From: Strongylocentrotus droebachiensis
Taxonomy: Eukaryota; Echinodermata; Echinoidea; Camarodonta; Strongylocentrotidae
Direction: 5' to 3'
Length of the DNA: 64,000 nucleotides
NCBI GenBank assembly: GCA_035222895.1
Contig: JAVYIG010007883.1
Location: forward strand, 1 to 64,000
Positions 1 to 12,031 of this stretch are shown piece by piece; position 1 is the stretch's first letter, and each line of letters starts with the position of its first letter. The position numbers and the translations under genes are program-made. The notes under the pieces are model-generated. The model was not told the DNA's origin, did not search any database, and worked only from the letters and a program-made list of their open reading frames with translations.

Positions 1-90
1 AGAGGACATTAAGTGATGGTCAGATGATCTAATTGGGTTCTAAAACACTTTAATTGTCACTGATTTAAGTTAAAATTGTTCACATTTAAC

Positions 91-1768
91 TAGGCCTGAG
101 TCGGTACGGTCGATCACACCGGGACCCGACCGTTGCCGTCGGGTCCCGGTTTCGTTTTTTGAGAACCGACGCTCCGAAAAAAATAATGAAATATGTAAGA
201 AATTGCAGTTTTGCACACCACTAAAATCAATCCACCTTAAAACTTAAGTATTTAATTGTTACCAATCATATTCTAGCTCATCCTGAATCAATCCGAACTG
301 CTGATATAAATATGGGTTGCACAGAAGTTCGCCCCATGGGGTTGTTGTTGCCAGCTGCTAGCTAGCTACTGTACTGGCCGGGTCTCTCGGCAGGATTAAT
401 AAATCAGGTTGAAAGAAACATTAATGTTTGAATAATAAAACGGCTTTCTAAAAATACTTCTTTACAACATACCGATCGAACAATTTTTAAAAGACAAAAT
501 AGATATTTTTTCTTTGATTTTAAACACCGCATGCTTCTTTTAAAAACTGAAAATTACTTGGTAATCACAAGAAGTTTCGATACGGATAGTTGTTGCAAGG
601 CAAGTTCAGACTAGTCTCGGAAAAATGCGCAGTGCACCTCGTTAACTGTAATGCGTGCCCAAACGAAACCAAACAATGACGTGATCGTAACGAGAAAAAA
701 ATCATTACAAACTACGAGAGCACAATTGGAAAGACAACTACTCAAAATTATCGTAAGCAGATACATAACTTGGAGGAAGAATACAATAGTTGTCCAGGAA
801 AAGCCACAGAAATAGTGATAATCGAGGAGAAACTGGGTACATTTTTATCGCAAGGGGCCTGCTGCAAATACTCGAATCCTTTGTTATACTGCTTTTTACC
901 GTAGAGGGCGGTATTTGGTTTCTAGCCTCGTGTTCAATTTAAACACGTGTAGTTCGAGTATTTGCAGGAGGCCCATTCAGATAATGATTGTACCTATAGT
1001 AACTCCTTAAATATCACTATTTCTGTGGCTTTTCTTGGACAACTATTGTATTCTTCCTCCAAGTTATGTATCTGCTTACGGTAATTTTGAGTAGTTGTCT
1101 TTCCAATTGTGCTCTCGTAGTTTGTAATGATTTTTTTCTCGTTACGATCACGTCATTGCTTGGTTTCGTTTGGGCACGCATTATACAGCTAACGAGGTGC
1201 AGTGCGCATTTTTCCGAGACTAGTCTGAACTTCCCTTGCAACAGTTATCCGTATCGAAACTTCTTGTGATTACCAAGTAATTTTCAGCTTTTAAAAAAAA
1301 AGCATGCGATGTTTAAAATAAGAGATAAATATTTTTTGTCTTTAAAAAATTATTTGATCGGTATATTGTCAAGAAGAATTTTTTAGAAAGCCGTTTTTAT
1401 TATTCTAACATTCATATTTTTTTACCCGATTTATTCAACCTGCATGAATCAAAATGGCTGCTCGAATGTTGTCTTTCCATTTTTGCCCCAGTTTTTTTAC
1501 TTTTAGAGGCACGATAATGGCACTAAAAATCGCCAATCATGGATGAAAAAAAATGTCAAGTGGAAAAATATACCGATCTGAGGCGAGGTATGCATGTGTT
1601 GATTTATTTGATTGATAAAAAGGTCACTTTTAAGGGACATACTGATGATATGCGCTTTTTATAGAGGCAAGTGACAAATCCTGCGAGCTGATTTCGGGAC
1701 ACCGGGTCCCGATCGGTGCAAGGCCGTCGGGACCCGGTTTATGAAAATCCCGACATGACTCAGGCCTA
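91..1768. mobile_element. Foldback DNA transposon copy 1, hAT-like, with 8-bp target duplication
   Basis: The element begins TAGGCCTGAGTC and ends GACTCAGGCCTA and is flanked by the direct repeat CATTTAAC (83-90 and 1769-1776). Eight-base duplications are typical of hAT (and P) transposons; the superfamily is inferred from this alone. Beneath each end lies a GC-rich hairpin built of CGGGACCCGAC-type words. Inside, about 530-830 recurs inverted at about 1017-1310, so the element is largely palindromic. The arms can be read as short coding-like ORFs (for example minus strand 1241-1017), but no transposase is recognisable. The second copy is at 8659-10358. Confidence 0.85.
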
Positions 1769-1830
1769 CATTTAACCAATTTTTGACGAAAATTCGTCAT
1801 TTCAATGCATTTTCCCATTGGGAAAAAGTT

Positions 1831-2225
1831 GTCCCGTACGTCACATGTCCCGTACGTCACATACACACATTTATGTTTTGGTATATTACATAACAACGAA
1901 AGGTCAGAAAAATATGGTAATAGTTGTGATTAATGCTTGATTCCATAATGAATTAAGATATCATTACCATAAATCTCATAACGTAATAAATTCAGAGAAC
2001 TTTTATGATGAACTTATTTTTGAAAAAGTCAGAAATTCTCTGGTCCCGTACGTCACGCAGCACATTAATTACATTAAAAATTAATTTATGAATTGGTCAA
2101 AACTAAAACTTTCCACAAATGAACTAGCCCATAATAGCCACAGACTCATACCAAAAGATAGCCATATAAATAATGTCATCCATTGTTATTTCTTGTTTAA
2201 AGTCTCTGAATGTCCCGTACGTCAC
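1831..2225. repeat. Four dispersed copies of GTCCCGTACGTCAC
   Basis: The 14-mer GTCCCGTACGTCAC occurs at 1831-1844, 1847-1860, 2043-2056 and 2212-2225, all in the same orientation, between the foldback transposon and the recognisable LINE coding region. It contains the palindrome CGTACG and a TACGTCA half-site resembling a CRE. The rest of this stretch is AT-rich and has no coding signal. Confidence 0.75.
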
Positions 2226-3393
2226 AAAGCAAATAGCTTGGACCTGCCCAGCTCTCTCAATGTTCTTAAAACAAATTATATTCATTTTAGAGGTAGAAAA
2301 TCTAATGACAACCTTGCTCTTAATATTAAACTAGATGATATTTCTTTAGAGAGAAAGACATGTACGAAATTCCTTGGTGTCTATATCAATGAAAAAACTT
2401 GACTGGAGCGACCATGTAAAACACATTGTTACACCAATCTCCAGAAATATTGGCGTACTGTATAGAATAAAATGTTTTGTTTCTGATAGAATATTACTTA
2501 TGCTATATAATAGTCTAATTTTACCACACATCTCTTATTGTAATATTTTGTGGGCAACATCCAAGTGTGTGACTAATAATATTCTTCTGCTGCAAAAGAA
2601 AGCTGTACGCATATGTACCCGAGCTGGTTATCGTGACCATGCTACCCCACTATTTGTTAAACTGAAATGCTTAAAGATTGATGATATTAACTTCCTCCAA
2701 ATTGCCATATTTATGTTCCGTTTTAATATCAAATTATTACCTACGTCATTATCTTCAATGTTCCAACCTAATAATATGGTTCATTCGTATTCAACAAGGC
2801 AGTCATCGAATTTACATGTGGTCAATCCTCACACTACATTAGCCCAGAAATCAATCAGACACAGAGGTCCAGATGTATGGAATTCTTTACCTAATGATAT
2901 TCGAAATATAAAATCAACAAACTCCTTTAAAAGAGCACTCAAATGTATTATCATTTCACAGATGTAAGATATTACTTACATTATAATCTATTTATCAGTT
3001 CTAATTAAATCTAACATAATTTTGTTACTAGGCTTAACAATTTTTTTTTTTTTTTTTAAACTTTGTAAATAGTGTAAATAGTTCATTACAAAACTTAAGG
3101 AATTTTATTTGTCATATATTATATATTTGAAAGGTGTTGTAACGATTCAAGCTCTATTTGCTTATGTTTCATCACCTTTGTGTGTTCATTCTTCAAACTG
3201 TATATAAGTTGCAACTTGTCTTTGATAAAACAATGTTATATTCTTTTTCTACACTTATTCATCCATGATCCATGTAAAATTGAAAATGATTTGTTATATT
3301 ATATTAATTTTTCATGTGATGTTAACTTCAATGAATTGTGAAATTGTGAACATGCATAAATAAATAAATAAAAAATAAATAAATAAATAAATA
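2225..3393 (+). mobile_element. 5'-truncated non-LTR retrotransposon (jockey/CR1-type LINE), RT C-terminal part and 3' tail
   Basis: Reading on the plus strand, SLNVLKTNYIHFRGRK, TKFLGVYIN, then DWSDHVKHI, LPHISYCNILW, LQKKAVRI and the terminal RGPDVWNSLPNDIRNIKS are the conserved thumb and C-terminal part of LINE reverse transcriptases. The part with the YADD catalytic motif is absent, so the copy is 5'-truncated. The frame shifts once near 2393-2400, in an A-rich run: up to there the frame starting at 2088 is used, after it the frame ending at 2967. A 3' UTR follows, and the element ends in an (AAAT)n tail at 3356-3393, as expected for target-primed insertion. It is a dead fragment. Confidence 0.85.
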
Positions 3394-6300
3394 CAATATG
3401 GAGTACTGTAATTACATGTAGAATGTAACCTGGTGAGATAAATACCAACAGACTTTGTACAGATGTGTCTTGTCTTCTTGATTTTACGGGTCATTGACAT
3501 GTTTATACAAGACTATATTGTAGAGTAAAGTGAGTCAGCTGGACAGGGCGACTAACCAATTACTGACCTACATTCTTGGCTGGGGTCAGGTGATGATGTG
3601 TAGGTCTATTGGCACTATTACCCCACAATGTCTCACACAAAATGTACATTTCACACATGGAATAGATTATGGAGTATACATAATGCAACAGTTAGAGGGG
3701 TTATACTAGTTTTGAAGGGTTCATTTCTGCAATTTTTGTTATGGTTCTTTCCAACCTCCGACGAAATGCTGGAATATGATAAAAAACTAATGCAGTGTAA
3801 ATGCTGCACTATAGATACACCCCCCCCCCTTTTTTTTTGATATACATGTTTCATACTTTCAGCCTTGTGTACATGTACTGTACATGCATGCGTGGTCTGT
3901 ATATAATCAGTAGAAGGCCATGTACACAGACTGCAGGTTTTTAGCTAGGATTTCGAAATTGGGTGTCCTAATTAAAACATTGACGGCTGCCCTGCAGCTC
4001 TAATGACCTTCTTCGAACGAAACACACGTAATGTACATGGAGGGGTTACAAAAAGGAGGTCCATGAAATGATGTGGATTAAACAAATATGTCAATGTGTA
4101 TGCTGTGATGGAGGTGTTTGCATTTAGAAACAGCTTGCCCACACACCCTCCTGGCTAAACTTTAAAAGCCTGCAAATACAGTACATGAACATGTACATGT
4201 ATGACAATATGTACAATGTAGGCCTACATGTACTGCATTCTGTCCAAGTACATTCACTAGTACACATTCAATTCAATACAAATTATTGATTATCCAAACA
4301 AATAGGATCATTCTCAATTTGTAAGAGTTTGCCTCAATCTTTGCAATTTTTGTTGTGTGTGTGTGGGTGTAGGGGAGGGGTGGGGTAGAGAGGGATGCAA
4401 TATTGAATGCAATACAATGTAGATTATACATGTACAGTGTAGCAGCCTCTTGTAACACAAACGTGTACACCTCATTACATCCTCCTCAGATTGAAATTGT
4501 TGTACCTCAATACCAATATACGGTAAGGGGAATTGATTTCTGGTGTACAATGTACATTTTCTAATGTACAGATGTACTGTGTACTTGTACATGTACACTA
4601 TGTTTCCTTGTACGATGATCTTGCTATTAATTAAAAAATATGACTAGAAATCCATGTTTTTTTTGTTGCTTCCATGCTGTAATGGGATATTGATTTCTCT
4701 GTTGTTTGGTAAATGTCAGCAATGAAAACAATTTGTCAATCATAATATGTGTATAGTGTGTATACATGTACATGTACATTGCATATGTGTATGTACATGT
4801 ACATGGTGTATATTAAACTGTGTATAGAGTCTTGCCTTACTTAAATCAAGTCACTAACTCATAAGGTACATGTTGACATTTATTTATTTTTTAAAGATTT
4901 TAAAGACTTTGGAAAATAAAATACAAATAGGGAAGATGCAATGCAAAATCAGAAGATGTTGTGGGTTGCAAACAACCAATATATATCCCTGATATATTAG
5001 TGTGCATACAGTACTATAATACCTTACATTTTACAATACATATTGTACAGTGTATAATATTGAGCCTTTTACACACCATTTATTCTCAATAAAAAGTAAA
5101 AAGCCAACATGAAAATTTGCTTTCTTACGAGGGGATCTTTTTCCTGACTTGTATGGCTGTACTACATGTACATTCAGTTCAATTCAATTCAACTCAACTC
5201 TCATTTATTTCATTCTAGGTTAACAATTACATTGATAAAAAAAGATACAAAATAGTTCATTAAAAAATGAATTGGGGAACTGTATATGTATTCATTTATT
5301 GTATTTACCGTAGATGATATACATACATTGTATGGGCCCTACATTAACATGGACATGTTTGTTTCTTTTGTGCAAGTAGCCTCTCTCTCCACTCGTAGAG
5401 CGCAGGAAAAATAATGCAAAACATCTTGGCGCGTTTCCCCCTTTGGAAGCCTAAAAGCACCATGAATATTGCATGGCCCATGGGGGTACTTGAGGTGCAC
5501 CGTGTTTGAGTGTGGCATTTAGCAGTATGGATCCATGTTACAAACTTGAATAGAGAGAGATTGGACTGCAAACTATATGTACTTACTGTAGGCCTGCACA
5601 GGGTGTATTATCATAAACATTTTATGTATTTTCAATGTACATATATATATATGTACCATATGTTCCAATTTCACTCTGATTACTGTATACAACCTTTATT
5701 TAGTAGTCCTGTAGTCCATTTGTTCAAAATCGTATTGTGATTTGGGGTCGAACAATATATTTGTAACTTTTTTAAATTTGTATATACTGTAAACATGTTC
5801 TAGTCTCATGGATATGGGTGTCAATGTGATACTAGATCAACCTGATACAGGCGATAGAGGGAGGGCTTCATGAGTGATGTGTGTATTTTTGTGTGTGCAT
5901 CATTATTTATTAAACAACATTAAAAAAATTCATAACAGAGGAGTTTATACACATACATGTATACATGTAGATATTATACCGCATTTTGTAACATACTCAT
6001 ACTCATACTCATGCACATGTACTTGATGTATGTGTGTACATTTTATGAAGCATGTACACATCGTGTGCCTTCCTTTATCAGATGTTTATTTCATTATCAT
6101 TCCATTCCTAATGTAAGGATTTCATCATCGCTTCACTAGGCTTTAAAAAGTAATGTATCGTAATGGAGATGAAACACAAGTTAATGTAATAACACCCACC
6201 CTCTCTTATATCAAAGCACTATCGTAATCTTGAAACAAAGACAGTGTATGATGTGTTAACTGATCCATGGATACAAATGTAAAATGGAATAGAACTGAAA

Positions 6301-6598
6301 TCTGTTAAAAGCTCTGGCATGCTTTCCGCAATGTGTTGGTAATGTCTTCTATTCAATTCGATTAGATTAATAATCATGCAGACTGCAGGGCCTCACGAGA
6401 AGAGCGGGCTCTGCATCTCACATTTCAGCGTGACTCATGGGGGCTGGTGTGTGATCGCGGAACAAGCGCCAGAGATGCTGTTTTCCCCCCTCTCGCAAAA
6501 CATGCGTCTTTGACATCTTGCCTTTGGGTGTATATTCGGAGGGGTTCAATCCTGCATGAGGTGGCACATAAATTACCATCATAAAACACACCCCATTG
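3394..6598. other. Gene-free AT-rich stretch
   Basis: No supported gene. It holds many TACATGTAC palindromes (for example 4570-4586 and 4765-4805), a GTGTGTGTG tract near 4354-4370, and a likely minus-strand retroposon 3' end at about 5168-5260 (GTTCAATTCAATTCAACTC preceding a TTTATTT tail in reverse). All ORFs here are short and lack recognisable domains. Confidence 0.6.
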
Positions 6599-6899
6599 TA
6601 GTCTCGCTCTCTCTCTTTTTGTTTCTCTCTTTCTCGTCTCATTCACTCTCTTTCTCTCTCTTTCACTCTCTTTCTTTCTTTCTCTCTCTTTCACTCTCTT
6701 TCCCCCTTACTCTCTCTTTCACTCTCTTTCACTCTCTTTCACTCTCTTTCTTTCTATCTCTCTTTTTCTTCCTTTAGCTCTTTTCTCTCTCTCCTTTCTT
6801 TTTCTTTCTCTTTCTCTTTCTCTTTCTCTTTCTCTTTCTCTTTCTCTTTCTTTTTCTCTCTCATTCACTCACCCTCTCTCACTCTCTCTCTCTCTCACT
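6599..6899. repeat. CT/TTTCTC pyrimidine microsatellite
   Basis: About 300 bases of almost pure pyrimidine on the plus strand: CT dinucleotides, TTTCACTCTC units and a regular TTTCTC hexamer block around 6802-6852. ORFs across it are low-complexity Ser/Leu/Phe or Arg/Glu translations and are not genes. Confidence 0.95.
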
Positions 6900-7177
6900 T
6901 ATCACATTGTCCAGTCCAGTGCGATGGATGATTATTGCATTTCTCACAGGCACTAGTACATGTACATGTAGTTTTTAGTCGCTTAAGAAATTTGCCTGTT
7001 AAACCCCAGGTGCTTACTCATCATGCCATTACTGGAAGCATGCTGGAAGGGACACTTGCTCTTTTGGCTACCTTTTTAAGGCTTCCAGTCTCGCCAGAGA
7101 ATCTTCATGTAACATGTATGTCACTGTTAACAAGGGCTTTGTTTTAATACTACATTGTATATTGAAAATTCAGAGGA

Positions 7178-7352
7178 GGCGCGATAGCTCAGTCGGTTAG
7201 AGCAGTGGTCTCATAATTCGGTGACCCGGGTTCGAAACCAAGGCGATGCGCTAGGTCCCTCGGAGAGGACCTAAAGCTGTCGGCCGTCTGGTTGCTTACT
7301 TACAAGCATTATGCTTTCTTAGCAGTCAGGCAAAATAACCACTACCACCATT
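7178..7352 (+). mobile_element. tRNA-Met-like SINE
   Basis: The head has an A box (TAGCTCAGTCGG), an anticodon-like loop CTCATAA as in elongator tRNA-Met, and a B box (GGGTTCGAAACC). Together they form an internal RNA polymerase III promoter. The T-stem and acceptor do not pair properly and a non-tRNA body (GGTCCCTCGGAGAGGACC, CTGTCGGCCG) follows, so this is a SINE, not a working tRNA gene. The 3' limit is approximate. Confidence 0.75.
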
Positions 7353-7699
7353 CAATACATTCTCATGTACATTTTTGGTCTTGTGGAACAAGAATATAAG
7401 GAGCAAACATGCTGGTATTTAAGTTGTACAAACTCTTATAAAAAGGACCACAAACCTACTTTAATTGTAATAACGACAACAAGGTTAAAAAAAGGGGAGG
7501 GGGGGGGGGGGTGTTTACCTGTTGCAATTTTAATTCTGCATTGAGAAGACAATAATGTGATTACTCAATTTTTCAAAGTGATTTTCTCCAGATGGCAGAT
7601 TTATAAGGAAATGTTTTGCATTATCTGTAATATCCTATGCCTGACCTTATTCAACCCCACGTCCTACTGTATGACATGTGTCACATGTTCATATAGGTT

Positions 7700-7962
7700 C
7701 TGTGTGTCCTCGTGAAATCATTTCCCTTTCATTTTGTTTTGCTTTGTTTCCTTGTTGTATTTTGTTTTGTTTTGTTTATAATCATGTAGAGGTATGTAGT
7801 GTAATTTCAGGGTTAAAATAACACTGTATTTAAGGCTATATGCTGTTTTTTGTTGACTCCTCATTCTCATCATTTCTATCGATATTACTCTGTTGTTTAT
7901 ATATTTCATGTACCGGTATCTTGTTCTTATTGATATTGAAATAAAGAACTGAACTGCACTGT
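7700..7962 (+). mobile_element. Probable LINE/retroposon 3' end
   Basis: TTGATATTGAAATAAAGAAC followed by a TGAACTGCACTG repeat tail resembles CR1/L2-type 3' termini. The upstream part is AT-rich and non-coding. The 5' boundary is uncertain. Confidence 0.4.
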
Positions 7963-8096
7963 ATCTAACTCTCTATTCAATCTCTCAAATGTTTGCATTC
8001 AGGATTCTAGTCACATGACAACGTTGGCAGAGTAGAGGACAGCCCCCATGGAGGCCGATAGCTTCTAGGGAGTTTCACCAAGCTATGGATCATCTG

Positions 8097-8217
8097 AGAT
8101 ACAAATTACACAAGTGTCTGGTAAGGAAGACTAATTGTATTCAAGTTCTTTTCTTAGATACAAATTACATACCGGTAAGTGTCTGGTAAGGAAGACTAAT
8201 GGCATTCAAGTTCTTTT
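8097..8217 (+). repeat. Two-unit tandem duplication, about 62 bp
   Basis: GATACAAATTACA, then GTGTCTGGTAAGGAAGACTA and TTCAAGTTCTTTTC, occur twice in a row. The second unit has a short ACCGGTA insertion. Confidence 0.85.
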
Positions 8218-8658
8218 CCGTGTACTGTACATGCCTTGTTTAATATGCACTTTTATAATGTTTGTTTTTTGTTTAATTTTTTGAATTTTACAGAGTTAAG
8301 GATTTTACAGTATGACATTGATGTAGAAGTCTGAAGAAAAAAAAGTTGGAAGGGAATTTTTTTAGGGGAATTACCTACTTTTCAAATGAATAGTGTGGGA
8401 ATCACACTTCAGTGCCCTGCTTTTGTGTGAAGTTTGTTCACCTCGTAGAAGTCAGTACAACTTGAGGCTTATTTTGATGTATGCAGTAACTTTATGGCAT
8501 TGTTGTCCATATTGTAATTTGCACTTAGGGGGGGGGGGGGGTCCGCAATGAACTTCTTAGATTTATGGTATGTAGTGTGTACTGTATGTACCCTATGTGA
8601 AATTTGAAATTTGGGGGGGTTCAGAGTTAGATTAGGGGAACCTGTTGATAGTGCTGAG

Positions 8659-10358
8659 TAGGCTTGAGTCGGTTACGGTCGATCACACCGGGACCCGACC
8701 GTTGCCGTCGGGTCCCGGTTTCGTTTTTTGAGAACCGACGCTCCGAAAAAAATAATGAAATATGTAAGAAATTGCAGTTTTGCACACCACTAAAATCATT
8801 CCACCTTAAAACTTAAGTATTTAATTGTTACCAATCATATTCTAGCTCATCCTGAATCAATCCAAACTGCTGATATAAATATGGGTTGCAAAGCAGTTCG
8901 CCCCATGGGGTTGTTGTTGCCAGCTGCTAGCTAGCTACTGTACTGGCCGGGTCTCTCGGCAGGATTAATAAAATCAGGTTGAAAGAAACATTAATGTTTG
9001 AATAATAAAACAGCTTTCTAAAAAGTACTTCTTTACAACATACCGATCGAATAATTTTTAAAAGACAAAATGGATATTATTTCTTTGATTTTGAACACCG
9101 CATGCTTCTTTTAAAAGCTGAAAATTACTTGGTAATCACAAGAAGTTTCGATACGGATAGCTGTTGCAAGGCAAGTTCAGACTAGTCTCGGAAAAATGCG
9201 CAGTGCTCCTCGTAGTTAGCTGTAATGCGTGCCAGAACGAACCCAAACAAAGACGTGATCGTAAGGAGAAAAAATCATTAAAAACTACGAGAGCACAATT
9301 GGAAAGACAACTTCTCAAAATTATCGTAAGCAGATACATAACTTGGAGGAATAATACAATAGATGTCCGAGAAAAGCCACAGAAATAGTGATATCTAAGG
9401 AGTTACTATAGGTACAATCATTATCGGAAATTGCTGATATGTCCGAATTACACGTTATTTGGTTTCTAGCCTCGTGTTCTAACACGAGGCTAGAAACCAA
9501 ATAACGCCCTCTACGGTAAAAAGCAGTATAACAAAGGATTTGAGTATTTGCAGCAAGCCCCTTGCGATAAAAAATGTACCCAGTTACCTCCTCGTTTATC
9601 ACAATTTCTTTGGCATTTCTTGGGCGATTATTGAATTCTTTGTACAAGTTATTTATCTGATTATCGTAATTTTGAGCAGTAGTTGTCTTTCCAATTGTGC
9701 TCTCGTAGTTTTTAATGATTTTTTTTCTCGTTACGATCACGTCTTTGTTTGGGTTCGTTCTGGCACGCATTACAGCTAACAAGGAGCACTGCGCATTTTT
9801 CCGAGACTAGTCTGAACTTGCCTTGCAAGAGCTATCCGTATTGAAACTTCTTGTGATTACCAAGTAATTTTCAGCTTTTAAAAGAAGCATGCGGTGTTCA
9901 AAATCAAAGAAATAATATCTATTTTGTTTTTAAAAATTATTTGATCGGTATGTTGTAAAGGAGTACTTTTTAGAAAGCCGTTTTATTATTCAAACATTAA
10001 TGTTTTTTGACCCGATTTATTCAACCTGCATGAATCAAAATGGCGACTCGATTGTTGACTTTCTATTTTTGCTCCAGTTTTTTTACTTTTAGAGGCACGA
10101 TAATGGCACTAAACATCGCCAATCATGGATAAAAATAATGTCAAATGGAAGAATATATATACCGATCTGTGCCGAGGTATGCATGTGTTGATTTATTTGA
10201 CTGATAAAAAAGGTCACTTTTAAGGGACATACTGATGATATGCGCTTTTTATAGAGGCAAGTGACAAATCCTGCGAGCTGATTTCGGGACACCGGGTCCC
10301 GATCGGTGCAAGGCCGTCGGGACCCGGTTTATGAAAATCCCGACATGACTCAGGCCTA
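8659..10358. mobile_element. Foldback DNA transposon copy 2, hAT-like, with 8-bp target duplication
   Basis: Same family as 91-1768 and highly similar over its full length. It is flanked by GTGCTGAG direct repeats (8651-8658 and 10359-10366), a different target site, so the two copies are independent insertions, not a segmental duplication. The inverted interior arms are about 9120-9410 and 9590-9900. A 153-residue ORF on the minus strand (9782-9321) reads across the right arm and the centre; it contains DVIVTRKKIIKNYESTIGK and matches no family I recognise. A perfect 26-bp-arm palindrome sits at the centre (9453-9506). Confidence 0.87.
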
Positions 10359-10964
10359 GTGCTGAGCCCTGGAATATGACATCTCATTCTCAAGGCATTG
10401 GTCAAAGTTTAACCTTGACCAATTACGAGTATCACTTCCCTAAAAAAAAGTACAACATGTGATAGTATTTTGTACAACACCTTTATCAAATGTACTTGAA
10501 GCCCTGAGTTTTGTTTTTTACCTTGCTTTATCTCGCTGTCATAAAGCCTTGTAGTGGACATATTTGCATTAACTGTAAGCCAAGGTTTGGTCAAATACTA
10601 AAGGGTCCACAACAATTGAATCGGTACTGTACCTGTACATGAACATTTTAGTCCTCATTTTATTCAGTGCAGCTACATGTACATGTAGGTCTAGTGTCAA
10701 CTTGTCAAGTCAGTTGCATTTAAGTTCATTATCGAATTAACAGTTTGGAGGAAATATGGTTCAAAAGGTATGTTTCTTTCCTTGTTTATATTCTTGTTCA
10801 TTTATCTATGAAGAATTTGCAGGAAGTCTGTATGTCTCTGTCTAGGAATATCTTAGGGATTGGCTAACTAGACAAATTTGTCGTCTGCACTTTCCATTTT
10901 TTTGTGTTGTCTATTTTTTGTTAAATACTGGTCTGGAAATATATAAAAGTTTTAGTAGAGATAT

Positions 10965-11288
10965 TGGGTGGTATTCTCATAAGTTAAGCCGGGACTAAGT
11001 CCAGACTTAACAAGAATTTTAGTTCACACTTCTATGGAATGCTAGGTGTCATCTTCCTCCTTCAATATTCATGACAAAGATAATCTACCAAAGACTTTCT
11101 TGAAATTCAGTCCACACTCATATTATCTTTTTCTTCCCATTTCATTGCAAATTTAATTTTTTGGACACTTTTCATTGTAGGATTAAAATAATCTGTACAG
11201 GGTAAATGGATTGGCAACAGGCACTCCATAAAAGTGGGGACTAACTTAGTACCTGCTAACTTAGTACGCGCTACCGGAATACCACCCA
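10965..11288. mobile_element. MITE with GGGTGGTATTC terminal inverted repeats
   Basis: TGGGTGGTATTC at the left is mirrored by GAATACCACCCA at the right. CATAAGTTAAGCCGGGACTA near the left pairs imperfectly with ACTTAGTACC words near the right. Possible 3-bp target duplication ATT. There is no coding capacity apart from an accidental minus-strand ORF. Confidence 0.7.
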
Positions 11289-11504
11289 TTGGATTTTCTT
11301 CAACATCATTTAGTCTATTCAAGACCACCAAAGTGATATTATGTTTTTGAATTTTCTGAATTTGTCTGCTGATGGACACTCTACTCTTGGGCACTTCCTG
11401 GTATGTAGCCCCCTACCCCCAAAGAAAGGGAAATTTATTGGACCTTTTTTTTCTTTGTTAAACTGAGCCAGCAATCCCTCGTATTTATACATGGAAAATG
11501 TGTA

Positions 11505-11931
11505 CCGTATATAACGGTGTATAAACCGCACTTTTTTGCCGCCGAAAAAATTTCAAAGTCGGGGGTGCGGTTTATACACGGTACACCAAAAAAAAAAAAA
11601 AAAAAAAAAAAAATTTTTTTTTTTTTTTTAAAGTTTCAATTTATGCCCCTCCACCTGGCGCTATGCCTGGCAATGTCTCCCAGCTCGGTAATCGGTGTGT
11701 TGACTCACCACTCGGAAACTAGAACAACACTCAAATTTGTCTGTCATCTTGGTTTGAAAGTAATCTTTCTGATAGATCTCAATATGTAGTTTATAATAAT
11801 AATTCCTCCAATTTTTCTTCTATTACATGGTGTACCACAAGGTTCTATCCTAGGTCCCTACTGTTTTTTAATTTACAGTACCGTAATGATCTTACACAAA
11901 AAAAAAAAATCTCGGCAAAAAAAAAAAAAAA

Positions 11932-11972
<41 letters not shown>

Positions 11973-12031
11973 GGCGAAAAAGAGGGGTGCGGTTAATACA
12001 CGGGGGCGGTTTATACAACGTTATTTACGGT
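11505..12031 (+). mobile_element. RT-core element A (TACCGTA-type ends)
   Basis: Both ends carry TACCGTA, ATAACG and GTATAAACCGC words in inverted orientation (left 11505-11531, right 11986-12031), and a small hairpin follows the left end (11515-11583). Between long A/T runs lies a 270-base core (11629-11900) derived from a LINE reverse transcriptase; GTACCACAAGGTTCTATCCT encodes the family's GVPQGSIL motif. The same core is in the elements at 26511-27043 and 29835-30425. Non-autonomous. Confidence 0.75.

Noticed and set aside
6418..6777. Ser/Leu/Phe-rich and Arg/Glu-rich ORFs
   Set aside because: Translations of a CT microsatellite; the same applies at 44509-44867, 47127-47451 and 63575-63932.
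7178..7250. Functional tRNA-Met gene
   Set aside because: A box, CAT anticodon loop and B box are present, but the T-stem and acceptor stem do not pair and a SINE body follows directly.
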